A stretch of 64,000 nucleotides of DNA from Marinobacter goseongensis (GCF_023156235.1 NZ_JAKZAI010000002.1:220090-284089); one strand, 5' to 3'. Positions 54,930 to 63,828 are shown, counted from the stretch's first letter. A program made the numbers and translations. The notes: generated from the letters alone by a model not told the origin.

Positions 54930-57797
54930 TCAGCCCGGCCTCACAGGGCTCAACCGGCACGCTGCGTATTTGAACTCGGGAATCTTACCGTCTGGATCCA
55001 GTGCCGGGTTGGTCAGCAGGTTGGCCGCCGCCTCTACGAAGGCAAAGGGTACAAACACCATGCCCTCGGGCATGGTCTGATCGGCCCGCGCGGTCAGGGT
55101 AATGCTGCCGCGCCGGGTGGCAATATGGATTAGATCACCGGATGCGATGCCCAGGCGCGCCAGCTCCTCCGATGCCAGAAAAGCCGCCGCTTCGGGCTCC
55201 CGCTCATCCAGCACCTTGCTGCGACGGCTCATGGCGCCGGTGTGCCAGTGCTCAAGGAGCCGTCCGGTCGTAAAAACAACGGGATAGGCCGCATCCACCG
55301 GCTCGTCCGGCGGCAACGGCCGGGTTGGTGAAAATCTGGCCCGCCCTCCGGCCCGGGGAAACTCATCCGAGAACACCACATCATGGCCCGGCGCGTCGTC
55401 GGCGAAACAGGGATAGGTCACCGACCCCTCCCGCTCCAGGCGATCCCAGGAGATGTGGTCCAGTGAGTGCATGCCCCGTTTCATCTCAGCAAACACCTGT
55501 TCGGGGCCGGCGTACTGCCAATCCAGCCCGAAACGCCGGGCAATCTCCTGAATAATCCACCAGTCGGGCTTTGCGGCCCCTGGCGGCGGCACCGCGGCGC
55601 GGCCCATCTGCACCTGCCGGTTGGTGTTGGTAACGGTGCCGGACTTTTCCGACCAGGCCGCAGCAGGCAGGATGACGTCAGCATACTGGGCGGTTTCCGT
55701 GACGAACAGGTCCTGCACCACCAGGTGCTCAAGGGCAGCAAGTGCGGCCCGGGCATGGGTCAGATCCGGGTCGGACATCGCAGGGTTTTCCCCCAGGATG
55801 TACATACCCTTGATGGTCCCGGCAGCGATGGCCCCCATGATCTCCACGACGGTGAGGCCCGGCTCGGGGTCAAGTCTGGTCTCCCAGAGTTCCTCGAAAG
55901 CGGCTCGCAGCTGCGCGTCTCCCACCGGCTGGTAGTCTGGCAGCACCATGGGGATCAGGCCGGCGTCGGAGGCTCCCTGCACGTTATTCTGGCCCCGCAG
56001 CGGGTGCAAGCCAGTGCCGGGACGGCCTGTGTGGCCGCACGCCAGCGCCAGGGAAATCAGGCAGCGGGCGTTGTCGGTGCCATGCACGTGCTGGGAAATC
56101 CCCATGCCCCAGAAGATCATCGCCTTTTCGGCGCCTGCGTAGGCACGGGCCACCTCGCGAATCATCTCGGGTGCCACCCCGCATTGAGAGCTCATCAATT
56201 CAGGCGTCATCTCCGCGACACTGGCCGCCAGCGCCTCAAAGCCTTCGGTATGGGCTTCGATGTAGCGTCGGTCAAAGAGCGCTTCACTGACAATGACGTG
56301 GAGCATGGCGTTAAGGAGCGCCACGTCGCCGCCGGGTGAAAAGCGCAGGCTACGCCAGGCGTAGGCGTCCAGCGCCTGGCCCCGGGGGTCGAGAATGATC
56401 AGCCGGGTGCCGTTGCGCGCCGCCTGTTTGAAATAGGTGGCCGCCACCGGATGGTTCACGGCCGGGTTGCAGCCAATCAGGATCACCACGTCGGCCGCCA
56501 GTGCCTGCATGAACGAGGCGGTTACGGCGCCCGAGCCCAGACACTCCATCAGCGCCGCCACGGAACTGGCGTGGCAAAGCCGCGTACAGTGGTCAACGTT
56601 GTTGGAACCGAAACCCGCACGCACGAGCTTCTGGAACAGCCAGGCCTCCTCATTCGAACATTTGGCGCTGCCGAAGCCGGCGAGCGCGCTCGGACCGTGT
56701 TGTGCTTTAAGTTGAGTTAGCCCCATTGCCGCCACCTCCAGCGCTTCCTCCCAGCCCGCCTCGCGGAAGTGAGTCAATGGATGGGTCGGGTCAAAATCGG
56801 GATCCAGGCCTTTGCGCACGCCCTCCCGGCGGATCAACGGCCGGGTCAGTCGCGCCGGGTGCGCAGGATAATCGAAGCCAAACCGCGCTTTGACGCAGAG
56901 CCTACCCTGGTTTGACGGTCCGTTCTTACCCTCCACGAACAGGATACGTGCACGTGGCTCACCTGATCGGGACGGCTCGTCTTTAACGTGATAGGTCAAC
57001 TGGCAGCCCACCCCACAGTAGGGGCAAACAGAGTCAACGGTGCGGTCCGCCGTCGCGGAGTCACCGCGACCCCGGGCATCCACCAGGGTGGCGGGCATCA
57101 GCGCGCCTGTCGGGCAGGCCTGAACACATTCGCCGCAGGCAACGCAGGTGCTGTCGCCCATGGGATCATCGAAATCAAACACCACCTTGGAGGCGGCGCC
57201 CCGGTGTGCCAGACCAATAACGTCATTGCCCTGAACCTCGCGGCAGGCGCGCTCACACAAGCCGCAGGTGATGCAGGCGTCCAGGTTGACGGTCATCGCC
57301 GGGTGCGTGGCATCATGGCCTCCGGCGTGGCCCAGCGCATCTGCTCTTGGCACAACATGATGAACGGTGGCCGCGTTGCGCTCTGCCCTGGCCGGCAGGC
57401 GCCGCCGCACTGCGCCGGCATCGATCGCCAGCTGATCCGCCAGATGCCACAGGTCGCTGGCGCGGTCCGGACTGTTCTCGCGTTCAGGCTGGCCCGCCAG
57501 CAGCAATGCCAGAACGCCTCTGCGGGCCTCCTGGGCACGGGCGGATCCGGCACTGCGCACAACCATGCCGGGAACTGCTTCGCGGACGCAGCTTGCAGCG
57601 AGCACTCGCTCCCCCTCCACTTCGACCATGCAGGCCCGGCAATTGCCATCCGCCCGGTACCCGGGCGTGTCCTTGAAGCATAGATGAGGAATGGTCTCAC
57701 CGGCGCGTTTCGCCACCTGCCACAGGGTTTCACCGGGGTGGGCCTGAACCTCGGTGCCATCCAGTGTCAAACTGAAGCTTGTGCTGGCATTGCTCAT
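54930..57797 (-). CDS. NAD-dependent formate dehydrogenase, molybdenum subunit
   Basis: The 955-residue subunit oxidises formate to CO2. It has an N-terminal 2Fe-2S ferredoxin domain (CFKDTPGYRADGNCRAC), an NuoG-like region, and two 4Fe-4S motifs (CITCGLCERAC and CVACGECVQAC). A further 4Fe-4S site (CPYCGVGC) and the molybdopterin domain follow. The molybdenum ligand is Cys in DHCTRLCHASS (about residue 405), not selenocysteine. It matches the alpha subunit of cytoplasmic NAD-linked formate dehydrogenases (FdsA type). It starts 8 nt after the flavin subunit. No fdhD or delta subunit gene is adjacent. Confidence 0.93.
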   Translation of the reverse strand: MSNASTSFSLTLDGTEVQAHPGETLWQVAKRAGETIPHLCFKDTPGYRADGNCRACMVEVEGERVLAASCVREAVPGMVVRSAGSARAQEARRGVLALLLAGQPERENSPDRASDLWHLADQLAIDAGAVRRRLPARAERNAATVHHVVPRADALGHAGGHDATHPAMTVNLDACITCGLCERACREVQGNDVIGLAHRGAASKVVFDFDDPMGDSTCVACGECVQACPTGALMPATLVDARGRGDSATADRTVDSVCPYCGVGCQLTYHVKDEPSRSGEPRARILFVEGKNGPSNQGRLCVKARFGFDYPAHPARLTRPLIRREGVRKGLDPDFDPTHPLTHFREAGWEEALEVAAMGLTQLKAQHGPSALAGFGSAKCSNEEAWLFQKLVRAGFGSNNVDHCTRLCHASSVAALMECLGSGAVTASFMQALAADVVILIGCNPAVNHPVAATYFKQAARNGTRLIILDPRGQALDAYAWRSLRFSPGGDVALLNAMLHVIVSEALFDRRYIEAHTEGFEALAASVAEMTPELMSSQCGVAPEMIREVARAYAGAEKAMIFWGMGISQHVHGTDNARCLISLALACGHTGRPGTGLHPLRGQNNVQGASDAGLIPMVLPDYQPVGDAQLRAAFEELWETRLDPEPGLTVVEIMGAIAAGTIKGMYILGENPAMSDPDLTHARAALAALEHLVVQDLFVTETAQYADVILPAAAWSEKSGTVTNTNRQVQMGRAAVPPPGAAKPDWWIIQEIARRFGLDWQYAGPEQVFAEMKRGMHSLDHISWDRLEREGSVTYPCFADDAPGHDVVFSDEFPRAGGRARFSPTRPLPPDEPVDAAYPVVFTTGRLLEHWHTGAMSRRSKVLDEREPEAAAFLASEELARLGIASGDLIHIATRRGSITLTARADQTMPEGMVFVPFAFVEAAANLLTNPALDPDGKIPEFKYAACRLSPVRPG

Positions 57798-57805
57798 GGC
57801 GACCC

Positions 57806-59521
57806 CTACCCTTTGGCAATCAGGTTGCGACTGGAGAGTTCGCTGCGGAAGTCACGCAGCAGGCTCAGCACCGGGTTCGGTGCGGCCTGCCCCAGCCCGC
57901 AGATGGAGGCATCCGCCATCACACGGGCTAACTGCTGCAGCGTCTCCTCATCCCAAGTGTCACGTTCAAGCAGCGTCAGCATTTTCTCGGTGCCGACACG
58001 GCAGGGGGTGCATTGCCCGCAGGACTCATCGGCGAAAAAGCCCAGAAGGTTGGCAGCCACGGCGGGTAAATCATCCTGATCGGACAGGACGATTACCGCG
58101 GCTGAGCCGATAAAACAGCCGTGTTCCTGCAGAGTGTCAAAATCGAGGGGGATGTCTGCTTTGCTCGCGGGGAGAATCCCGCCAGAGGCCCCGCCGGGCA
58201 GATAAGCCAACAAGCGGTGCCCTTCGAGCATACCGCCACAATACTCCTCAATCAGTTCTGCGAGGCTGATGCCTGCCGGCGCAAGGTGCACGCCGGGGCG
58301 AACGACCCGCCCGGAAACCGAGAAGCTGCGCAGACCGCGCCGCCCACGGCGTCCCTGGCTGGCAAACCACTCGGCACCTTCGGCATGAATGCGCGGAATC
58401 CAGTAGACGGTCTCGACGTTATTGACCAGGGTGGGCCGACCGAACAACCCTTTCTGGGCAACAAAAGGTGGGCGAAGGCGAGGTTTGCCGGGTTTGCCCT
58501 CCAGAGATTCGATCAGCGCTGACTCCTCACCGCAAATGTAGGCGCCCGCCCCCCGGCGAAGGATTACGAAGCCGGCCTCGATGATACCGGTCGCCACCAG
58601 TTCGAAAATAGCCTCGGTCAGCACCCTGTGGAGGCCGGGGTACTCATCACGCAGGTAAATATAGAGGGCCTGCGCTTCGACCGCCCAGGCACTGACCAGA
58701 GCGCCCTCAAGGAATCCATGGGGTGCCTGCTCCAGATAAAAACGATCCTTGAAGGTGCCCGGTTCGCCCTCGTCAGCGTTGATCACCATATAGCGCGGCC
58801 CGGGTTCGGCCCGCACTGCCTGCCATTTGCGGAAGGTCGGAAAGCCCGCACCACCGAGGCCACGCAGGCCGGCGCGCTCCAGTTCGCTGGCGAGCGCTGC
58901 AACACTCACTGTGCCCTCGCGGCATTCCGTGAGCAGCCGATAACCACCGGCCAGACGGTAATCCGCAAGGCCTTGCCAGGCGATCAGCCGTGGCTGAACC
59001 TGCCTCTGCTTCAGGGCAGCACCCACGGTGCGGACGTCGGCATTGCACACATGGTGATGCCCGACAGCAACCACCGGCGCAGTATCGCAGCGCCCCATGC
59101 AGGGTGCTCGTACAACCCTGACCTGCGCAGGATCTGCCCCCTTCGCCAGCGCCTCGTGCAGTGCAGATGCGCCCACCAGACGGCAGGAAGGTGAGTCGCA
59201 CACTCGCAGGGTCAACGCAGGGGGTGGCGTCTGATCATCGTGAACAACATCGAAATGGGCGTAGAAGGTCGCTGTTTCGTAGACAGCGGCCATGGGCAGA
59301 TTCATATAGGCCGCCAGGGCCCTTAGCCTGGGTACGGAGAGGTAACCACAGGTATCCTGAATGGCATGCAGGTATTCGATCAAATGCTCGCGGTGGCGCA
59401 ATGTGGCATCGACACGCTCGTCGCCGAGCAGGTCGCGCAACTCCGCCAGTAGAACGGGCTCAAGTTGGCGCCCGCGCGGAGAAGGCCGCCGGGGTTTGAC
59501 CATCGGTTCGTCTGTGTTCAT
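57806..59521 (-). CDS. Formate dehydrogenase NuoE-NuoF fusion subunit
   Basis: The 571-residue protein fuses a 24-kDa (NuoE-like) domain to a 51-kDa (NuoF-like) flavin domain. The first has 2Fe-2S cysteines in CDSPSC and CMGRC. The second has FMN-binding GLGGAGFPTFRKW, NAD-binding GAGAYICGEESAL and a 4Fe-4S motif ESCGQCTPCRVG plus a later Cys. It passes electrons from the molybdenum subunit to NAD+. In many bacteria these are two genes (fdsG, fdsB); here they are fused. It is first in the leftward operon, with about 170 nt to the tRNA-Cys fragment upstream. Confidence 0.92.
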   Translation of the reverse strand: MNTDEPMVKPRRPSPRGRQLEPVLLAELRDLLGDERVDATLRHREHLIEYLHAIQDTCGYLSVPRLRALAAYMNLPMAAVYETATFYAHFDVVHDDQTPPPALTLRVCDSPSCRLVGASALHEALAKGADPAQVRVVRAPCMGRCDTAPVVAVGHHHVCNADVRTVGAALKQRQVQPRLIAWQGLADYRLAGGYRLLTECREGTVSVAALASELERAGLRGLGGAGFPTFRKWQAVRAEPGPRYMVINADEGEPGTFKDRFYLEQAPHGFLEGALVSAWAVEAQALYIYLRDEYPGLHRVLTEAIFELVATGIIEAGFVILRRGAGAYICGEESALIESLEGKPGKPRLRPPFVAQKGLFGRPTLVNNVETVYWIPRIHAEGAEWFASQGRRGRRGLRSFSVSGRVVRPGVHLAPAGISLAELIEEYCGGMLEGHRLLAYLPGGASGGILPASKADIPLDFDTLQEHGCFIGSAAVIVLSDQDDLPAVAANLLGFFADESCGQCTPCRVGTEKMLTLLERDTWDEETLQQLARVMADASICGLGQAAPNPVLSLLRDFRSELSSRNLIAKG

Positions 59522-59690
59522 TGTTGTTGACCAGGCCCCGAAGTGCGTAAGACAGCCTTGTTGGCTGACCTGACGCTTTGCACATCATTGAAGCATAGCA
59601 GGGGGGGCATCACCAGACGAACGGAAACGGGTACGGGCCGCAAACAGACCTGGCCTGAAGCGTTGGGGATATTTGGGATCAGAAAAATAA

Positions 59691-59733
59691 TGGAGGCGCG
59701 GGTCGGAATCGAACCGGCGTTAACGGAGTTGCA
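59691..59733 (-). other. Isolated 3' part of tRNA-Cys (probable island attachment site)
   Basis: Read leftward, these 43 nt align without gaps to the 3' half of bacterial tRNA-Cys. They include the GCA anticodon, GCCGGTTCGATTCCGAC (T arm) and CGCGCCTCCA with the U discriminator and CCA. The sequence 5' of the anticodon does not match a tRNA: there is no D arm or matching acceptor strand. Such a 3' fragment is what tyrosine-recombinase integration into a tRNA leaves at the far end of an island. The intact tRNA should lie at the other end, outside this window. Confidence 0.75.
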
Positions 59734-60039
59734 GGACGAACTTTCTGAACCCATTTTCTTATTTAAATACATGCACTTAAAGAACCTTCCTGCCAAATAA
59801 TCTGCGCTCATTCGAGCATTGCAAAGTCTCTTCAAATCAATAAGTTATATTTTCATTTTTTGGGTGATTTTCCGCTCACCACCTCCGTCGGCTCGATAAG
59901 ATCTTCTATCCATCAGGTAGTCCCCGCCCTTTAACACATCACAAACATTTTGCGTGCAGAACGCTGCTAGTTTTGTGCAGGCGTGTTGTCAGTGCCCCAA
60001 TTTGCAGACCGTTATCTTAGTCCCTGCACGGTTGGGACG
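59734..60039. other. Gene-free accessory DNA between tRNA fragment and IS
   Basis: This stretch has lower GC content than the core genes and no convincing coding frame. Short frames that cross the tRNA fragment are chance translations. A weak hairpin GGTGA/TCACC (about 59863-59880) lies in it. It is probably the first part of the island, with no integrase gene visible. Confidence 0.5.
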
Positions 60040-60045
60040 TTTAAT
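60040..60045. repeat. IS target-site duplication, left copy
   Basis: TTTAAT immediately precedes the element's TGCGTA end and is repeated exactly at 62641-62646 after the other end. A 6-bp duplication is within the range known for IS21-family insertions. Confidence 0.75.
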
Positions 60046-60059
60046 TGCGTAAACCGCTG

Positions 60060-60118
60060 AAGGTTGCCACCCATTCCACGTGAAGCCTGCCACCCGGACC
60101 GGAGCAAGGCTGCCACCC
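60060..60118 (+). repeat. Left terminal repeat array of the IS
   Basis: Three spaced copies of a 13-bp unit: AAGGTTGCCACCC (60060), AAGCCTGCCACCC (60083) and AAGGCTGCCACCC (60106). They are about 23 bp apart. IS21-family ends carry such multiple transposase-binding sites. Confidence 0.8.
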
Positions 60119-60149
60119 ATCGGAGCGTAGCGACGCGGGGTTTCTCTTC

Positions 60150-60905
60150 TTACTCCGAAGTCTCAGTGCCCGTCAACTTTGCCTGCTGTTTTCGCATGGA
60201 TTCGCCCCGCAGATTGATCTTGTAGGCGTTGTGTACGAGCCGGTCCAGGATGGCATCTGCCAGAGTGGCGTCACCGATGATGCCGTGCCATTCCTCGATG
60301 GGTAATTGGCTAGTGGCGATGGTGGAGCGCCGGCCATGTCGGTCTTCCAGCACCTCCAGCAAGTCCCGCCGGTTCTCCGCGCTCAGCTTCATCAGCCCCC
60401 AGTCATCCAGGATCAGCACGTCGACCTTGGCCAGGCTGGTCAGGAGCTTTGAGTATTGGCCATCGCCCTTGGCGATGGTCAGCTCTCGTAGCAGCCGGGT
60501 CAGGCGGACGTACTGGGCGGTGTAACCCTCCCGGCAGGCCTTGTGTGCCAGAGCACAGGCCAACCAGGTTTTCCCGACGCCAGTCGGGCCGGTGATGAGC
60601 ACGTTCAGGTGTTCCTTCACCCACTGGCAGCTGGCCAGACTCTGGACAAGCCCTTTATCCAGGCCCCGTGAGTTCCGGTAATCAATGTCTTCGAGGATGG
60701 CGGCGTGTCGCAGCTTGGCCCGGCGCAGGCGGCTGCTCATGCGTCGGTTGTCCCGTTCCGTCATTTCCCGGTCGACTAGCAGGCCAAGGCGCTCCTCGAA
60801 GCTCAGGTCGGTAATGTCGGGGGTGGCCGATTGATCCGCCAGGGCGGCGGCCATGCCGGTCAGTTTGAGGGCGTGGAGCTTATCCAGCGTGGGATGTTTC
60901 AGCAT
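60150..60905 (-). CDS. istB: IS21-family helper ATPase IstB
   Basis: The 251-residue AAA+ protein has Walker A GPTGVGKT and Walker B VLILDDWG. Family stretches include LSFEERLGLLVDREMTERDNRR and the C-terminal DRLVHNAYKINLRGESMR. It helps IstA find and remodel target DNA. It starts 11 nt after istA and is complete. Confidence 0.95.
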   Translation of the reverse strand: MLKHPTLDKLHALKLTGMAAALADQSATPDITDLSFEERLGLLVDREMTERDNRRMSSRLRRAKLRHAAILEDIDYRNSRGLDKGLVQSLASCQWVKEHLNVLITGPTGVGKTWLACALAHKACREGYTAQYVRLTRLLRELTIAKGDGQYSKLLTSLAKVDVLILDDWGLMKLSAENRRDLLEVLEDRHGRRSTIATSQLPIEEWHGIIGDATLADAILDRLVHNAYKINLRGESMRKQQAKLTGTETSE

Positions 60906-60916
60906 GTCAGGTTCCT

Positions 60917-62458
60917 TCAGTGGTAGTAGGCGGGGCCACGGATGTTGTCGTGTGTGTCGGGTAAGGCCAGTTCTTGTTGCTCTTCCAGGGGCTGCTCATC
61001 CAGGCGATGCTTGAGGATGGATTCGATGCTCTTGTATCGGCAGCTGCCCAGCATCAGGGCGCGTTGGCAGGCACGTTCTAATCGTGCCTCGCCGTAGCTC
61101 TGGCCCAGCCGGAGAATGCCCAGACAGGACCGATAGGCCTGTTGCGGATGCTTTCTTGCCCCCAGCGCGGTACGGATAAGCTTTTCAGTTGCCGGTCCAG
61201 TCTTGGCTGCCCAGGCGGTCAGTCGCTCTGGGGTCCACTCGCCGGCTTGGCGATGGGACTCCGGCATGTGAGCGGCGATGGTGCTATGCCGACCCTTCTG
61301 ATCCGAACGCCGGTGGCTGGCGATCCGGTTGCCCCGGTGGAAGCATTCGATGGTGTTGTGGGTGATCCGGACCTCCACCTCTTTCTTGATCAGGGTGTAG
61401 GGCACCGAGTAGTAGTGCCCATCGATGGCCACGTGGTAGTCGATGTGTACCCGGGCTTTTTTCCACTCGGCGTAGACATACGGCTCGGCGGGTAGCGGTT
61501 GTAGAACCGGCTGGTCCAGCTGTTTGAAGTGATCAAGCCGGCACCCGGGCAACTTGCGGAAGGGGCGGCTATTGAGCTTCTCCAACAGCTCACGGATGGT
61601 GGCGTTGAGCTGCCCCAGGGAGAAGTGCTGACGATGGCGCAGGGCCGCCAGGATCCAGCGCTCAACGATCAATACGCCACCTTCCACCTTGGCCTTGTCA
61701 CGGGGCTTGCGAACCCGTGTAGGGACAACGGCCACGCCATAATGGCCAGCCATATCCTGATAGGTCGGATTGAGGTCCGGCTCGTAGCGATGGGCCTTGC
61801 TGACGCCGGAACGGAGGTTATCCGGAACCACCAGTTCCGGCACGCCGCCCAGGAACTCGAAGGCTCGGATGTGGGAGCCGATCCAGTCCGGCAGGGTCTG
61901 GCTCCAGGTGGCCTCGGCGTAGGTGTAATTGGACGCACCCATCACCGCCACAAAGACTTGCGCCTCATGGATCTCCCCGGTGGTGCGGTCAATGACGGGC
62001 ACCGTGTGCCCAGCATAGTCCACGAACAGCTTTTCACCGGCTCGGTGGTCCTGACGCATCACCAGATCCAGCTTGCCCTGCCAGGCCCGGTAGTGCTCGC
62101 AGAACCAGCTGTACTGGTAGCCATCCGGATTGGCTTCCCGGTACTCCTGCCAGAGCAGGAACAGGGTGACGTTCTTGCCCCGGAGTTCATCGTGGATTCG
62201 CTTCCAATCCGGAATGCCTCGGGCCTGTGCCGGCAGATCCGGTGGTGGCGGGAACAGCCGTTGCTCCAGCTGGGCTTCACTCAGATCCTCTGGCAGCGGC
62301 CAGCCAAGCTCCGCCTCAGCAGCACGCCGCAGATACTCGCTCACAGTGGGGCGACTGATGCCGCAGGCTGCGGCAACCTGCCGGTTACTCAGCCCTCGCT
62401 CCCACTTGAGGCGAAGGACTTCTTTGATTTTACGCATGGATAACCTCTTCGCTGGCAT
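60917..62458 (-). CDS. istA: IS21-family transposase IstA
   Basis: The 513-residue transposase has an N-terminal helix-turn-helix ([24 protein letters not shown]). The DDE integrase core follows: Asp in [12 protein letters not shown], Asp in [11 protein letters not shown] and Glu in [18 protein letters not shown]-terminal DNA-binding region completes it. All three catalytic residues are present. The start may be the ATG at 62458 or MRKIKEV at 62437. It binds the terminal repeats and works with IstB. Confidence 0.95.
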   Translation of the reverse strand: MPAKRLSMRKIKEVLRLKWERGLSNRQVAAACGISRPTVSEYLRRAAEAELGWPLPEDLSEAQLEQRLFPPPPDLPAQARGIPDWKRIHDELRGKNVTLFLLWQEYREANPDGYQYSWFCEHYRAWQGKLDLVMRQDHRAGEKLFVDYAGHTVPVIDRTTGEIHEAQVFVAVMGASNYTYAEATWSQTLPDWIGSHIRAFEFLGGVPELVVPDNLRSGVSKAHRYEPDLNPTYQDMAGHYGVAVVPTRVRKPRDKAKVEGGVLIVERWILAALRHRQHFSLGQLNATIRELLEKLNSRPFRKLPGCRLDHFKQLDQPVLQPLPAEPYVYAEWKKARVHIDYHVAIDGHYYSVPYTLIKKEVEVRITHNTIECFHRGNRIASHRRSDQKGRHSTIAAHMPESHRQAGEWTPERLTAWAAKTGPATEKLIRTALGARKHPQQAYRSCLGILRLGQSYGEARLERACQRALMLGSCRYKSIESILKHRLDEQPLEEQQELALPDTHDNIRGPAYYH

Positions 62459-62543
62459 CTGACCCTCTCCGGATGAAAAGGAGCAGAGTACCGTTAGTTA
62501 TCCCGCGCCGGACGTTTTGATGGGGAAATCAGGCAGCCTGCCA

Positions 62544-62625
62544 AGGTGGCAGCTTTGCCGTGGAATCAGTGGCAGCTTTCGCGTGGAATGGGTGGCAGGC
62601 TTCGTCTGGAATCAGTGGCAACCTT
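62544..62625 (-). repeat. Right terminal repeat array of the IS
   Basis: Four copies of the same 13-bp unit in inverted orientation relative to the left end, at 62544, 62567, 62590 and 62613. Read leftward they are of the form AAGCCTGCCACCC, spaced 23 bp. The regular spacing fits transposase-binding sites on the same helical face. Confidence 0.8.
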
Positions 62626-62640
62626 GGTCTGGAATACGCA

Positions 62641-62646
62641 TTTAAT
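62641..62646. repeat. IS target-site duplication, right copy
   Basis: TTTAAT directly follows the TACGCA end and matches 60040-60045. It fixes the right boundary of the element. Confidence 0.75.
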
Positions 62647-62674
62647 TCCACCTTCCTAGCGAAAACGGCTCAAT

Positions 62675-62687
62675 TGCTTTCGAAGCA
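62675..62687. promoter_or_regulatory. Short palindrome upstream of the winged-helix gene
   Basis: TGCTT and AAGCA flank TCG, giving a 13-bp inverted repeat 40 nt before the ATG at 62727. It may be an operator, possibly for the adjacent DNA-binding protein. The evidence is the symmetry and position only. Confidence 0.3.
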
Positions 62688-62726
62688 GTTGGACCATTAC
62701 CTGAAACTTTTGGAGTTACACCGCTG

Positions 62727-63074
62727 ATGGCTATTAAAAAAGGCGAACTGACCTCACACTACGCATGCATTCCGAACGCGACATTGCAGGATCCTCGACT
62801 AACGCCAGAAGCACTGGGAGTCCTGGTGTTTCTTTTATCCTTGCCCGAAGACTGGATTATCAGAGCCGCCCAAATTAGGCGTAAATTTAATATCGGGAAA
62901 TTCGTTCAACAAAGAGTTTTTCGGGAGTTGGAGCGGGCCGGATATCTGGTAAAAGAGAAGGAAAAAGACAAGGCTCGGACTAAAGACGGTCGCTGGACCT
63001 GCCGGATTACAATTTTTCAAACCTCCCAAAAACCACTGACGGACGAAGACGGACAATCTTGGGATAGCAAGTAA
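62727..63074 (+). CDS. Winged-helix protein of phage/plasmid replication type
   Basis: The 115-residue protein reads HYACIPNATLQDPRLTPEALGVLVFLLSLPEDW. This is close to the N-terminal winged-helix of phage and mobile-element replication or DnaD-like proteins (pattern: P-N-x-L-x-D-P-R-L-x-x-x-A-x-G). The recognition helix region is NIGKFVQQRVFRELERAGYLVKE. Only this domain is present, so it is either a small regulator or a shortened replication protein. A GGAG sequence lies 11 nt upstream. An IS has inserted just in front, which may affect its expression. Confidence 0.65.
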   Translation: MAIKKGELTSHYACIPNATLQDPRLTPEALGVLVFLLSLPEDWIIRAAQIRRKFNIGKFVQQRVFRELERAGYLVKEKEKDKARTKDGRWTCRITIFQTSQKPLTDEDGQSWDSK

Positions 63075-63360
63075 GGACTGGTAACAGAAAAGGCTTGGAT
63101 GTCCTCCGCCTATTGGTATATCAAACGGCGCTAGGTACCTTTGACCTGCGCCCGTTACAAATGGAAGAAAAAGGGGTGTACGGAAAGGTCGCAAAGCGAA
63201 CATTCGAAGTGGTGCCCAGAGCGCCATCTTCCAGCCGTAAAAGGCCAGGGATTTCGTTGAGACCGAAACCCAGCTACTGCGCCGTTTTCACAAACTTCAG
63301 CCTATCAAACTCGCCAGTTACTACGCGTCTGTTAAGTAAAAGTATTTGAAGGCTTCTCGA

Positions 63361-63828
63361 TCACTCTACCTTTAGATTTTGCTGGTATTGCAGCATTTGC
63401 TCCATCATCAGCTGCATTTGATCCATGCGCTCCTGCATCATCTGAATTTGTTGCTCGTTAGACAGACTACCACCATTCTTTGATTTACCGCCGCCGTTCA
63501 TCATGTGCTGACCTCCCATCATGCCGTTTTGTCCACGCATCATGCCGGGGCCCATCATACCGTGATGCATAAAACCCATTTGCTCTTGCATCGCCTCCCT
63601 GTGTTCTCGCATCAATCGTTGCCGTTCTTGCGGTGAAGCTTCATCAGGAATGCGTTGCATCAGCTGGTTCATGTGAGACCAGTTCTGGTGCATCTGTTGC
63701 ATTTGCTCCTGATCCATCATCATGCCAGGACCATGCCCTTGCCATGAGCCTTGATCACCATGCGCTAGCACGAATGCAGGAAAAACCAACAACGCAGCGG
63801 TTGCTGTAAGTCCTTTAAATGAAATCAT
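63361..63828 (-). CDS. Met/His-rich periplasmic protein, probably metal-binding
   Basis: The 155-residue protein has a signal peptide (MISFKGLTATAALLVFPAFVLAHG, cleavage near LAHG). It is extremely rich in Met, His and Gln, with clusters such as GPGMMMDQEQMQQMHQ, HHGMMGPGMMRGQNGMMGG and a C-terminal coiled coil MMQERMDQMQLMMEQM. Thioether and imidazole ligands of this kind bind Cu(I) or Ag(I), and similar proteins occur in copper- and silver-resistance islands. AGGG precedes ATG 63828; an extension to 63879 is unlikely. It is divergent from the gene starting at 63994. Confidence 0.7.
   Translation of the reverse strand: MISFKGLTATAALLVFPAFVLAHGDQGSWQGHGPGMMMDQEQMQQMHQNWSHMNQLMQRIPDEASPQERQRLMREHREAMQEQMGFMHHGMMGPGMMRGQNGMMGGQHMMNGGGKSKNGGSLSNEQQIQMMQERMDQMQLMMEQMLQYQQNLKVE

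Larger units (their letters stand above)
4095..57811. other. KOPS-type GGGNAGGG motifs converging on dif
   Basis: Left of dif, GGGNAGGG occurs on the + strand at 4095, 6228, 10512, 11644, 15137 and 18854. Right of dif, its complement CCCTNCCC occurs at 21884, 22136, 27215, 28780, 34604, 35190, 42171, 50766, 54457 and 57804. I found no copy in the opposite orientation on either side. In E. coli this octamer loads FtsK and directs it towards dif. The search was by eye, so a few copies could have been missed. Confidence 0.7.
60046..62640 (-). mobile_element. Complete IS21-family insertion sequence (2595 bp)
   Basis: The element has TGCGTA at the left end and TACGCA at the right end. Several inverted copies of a GCCTGCCACCC-type repeat lie at each end, and istA and istB are adjacent and intact on the minus strand. 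It is flanked by an exact TTTAAT duplication. The coding frames and catalytic motifs are undamaged, so it may still move. It has inserted about 80 bp upstream of the winged-helix gene at 62727. Confidence 0.9.

Noticed and set aside
59543..59800. A + strand frame containing MEARVGIEPALTELQ
   Set aside because: This is the antisense translation of the tRNA-Cys fragment, a well-known false protein in annotations.
63095..63349. An 84-codon + strand frame after the winged-helix gene
   Set aside because: No family resemblance or ribosome binding site; a different frame in the same stretch looks more protein-like.
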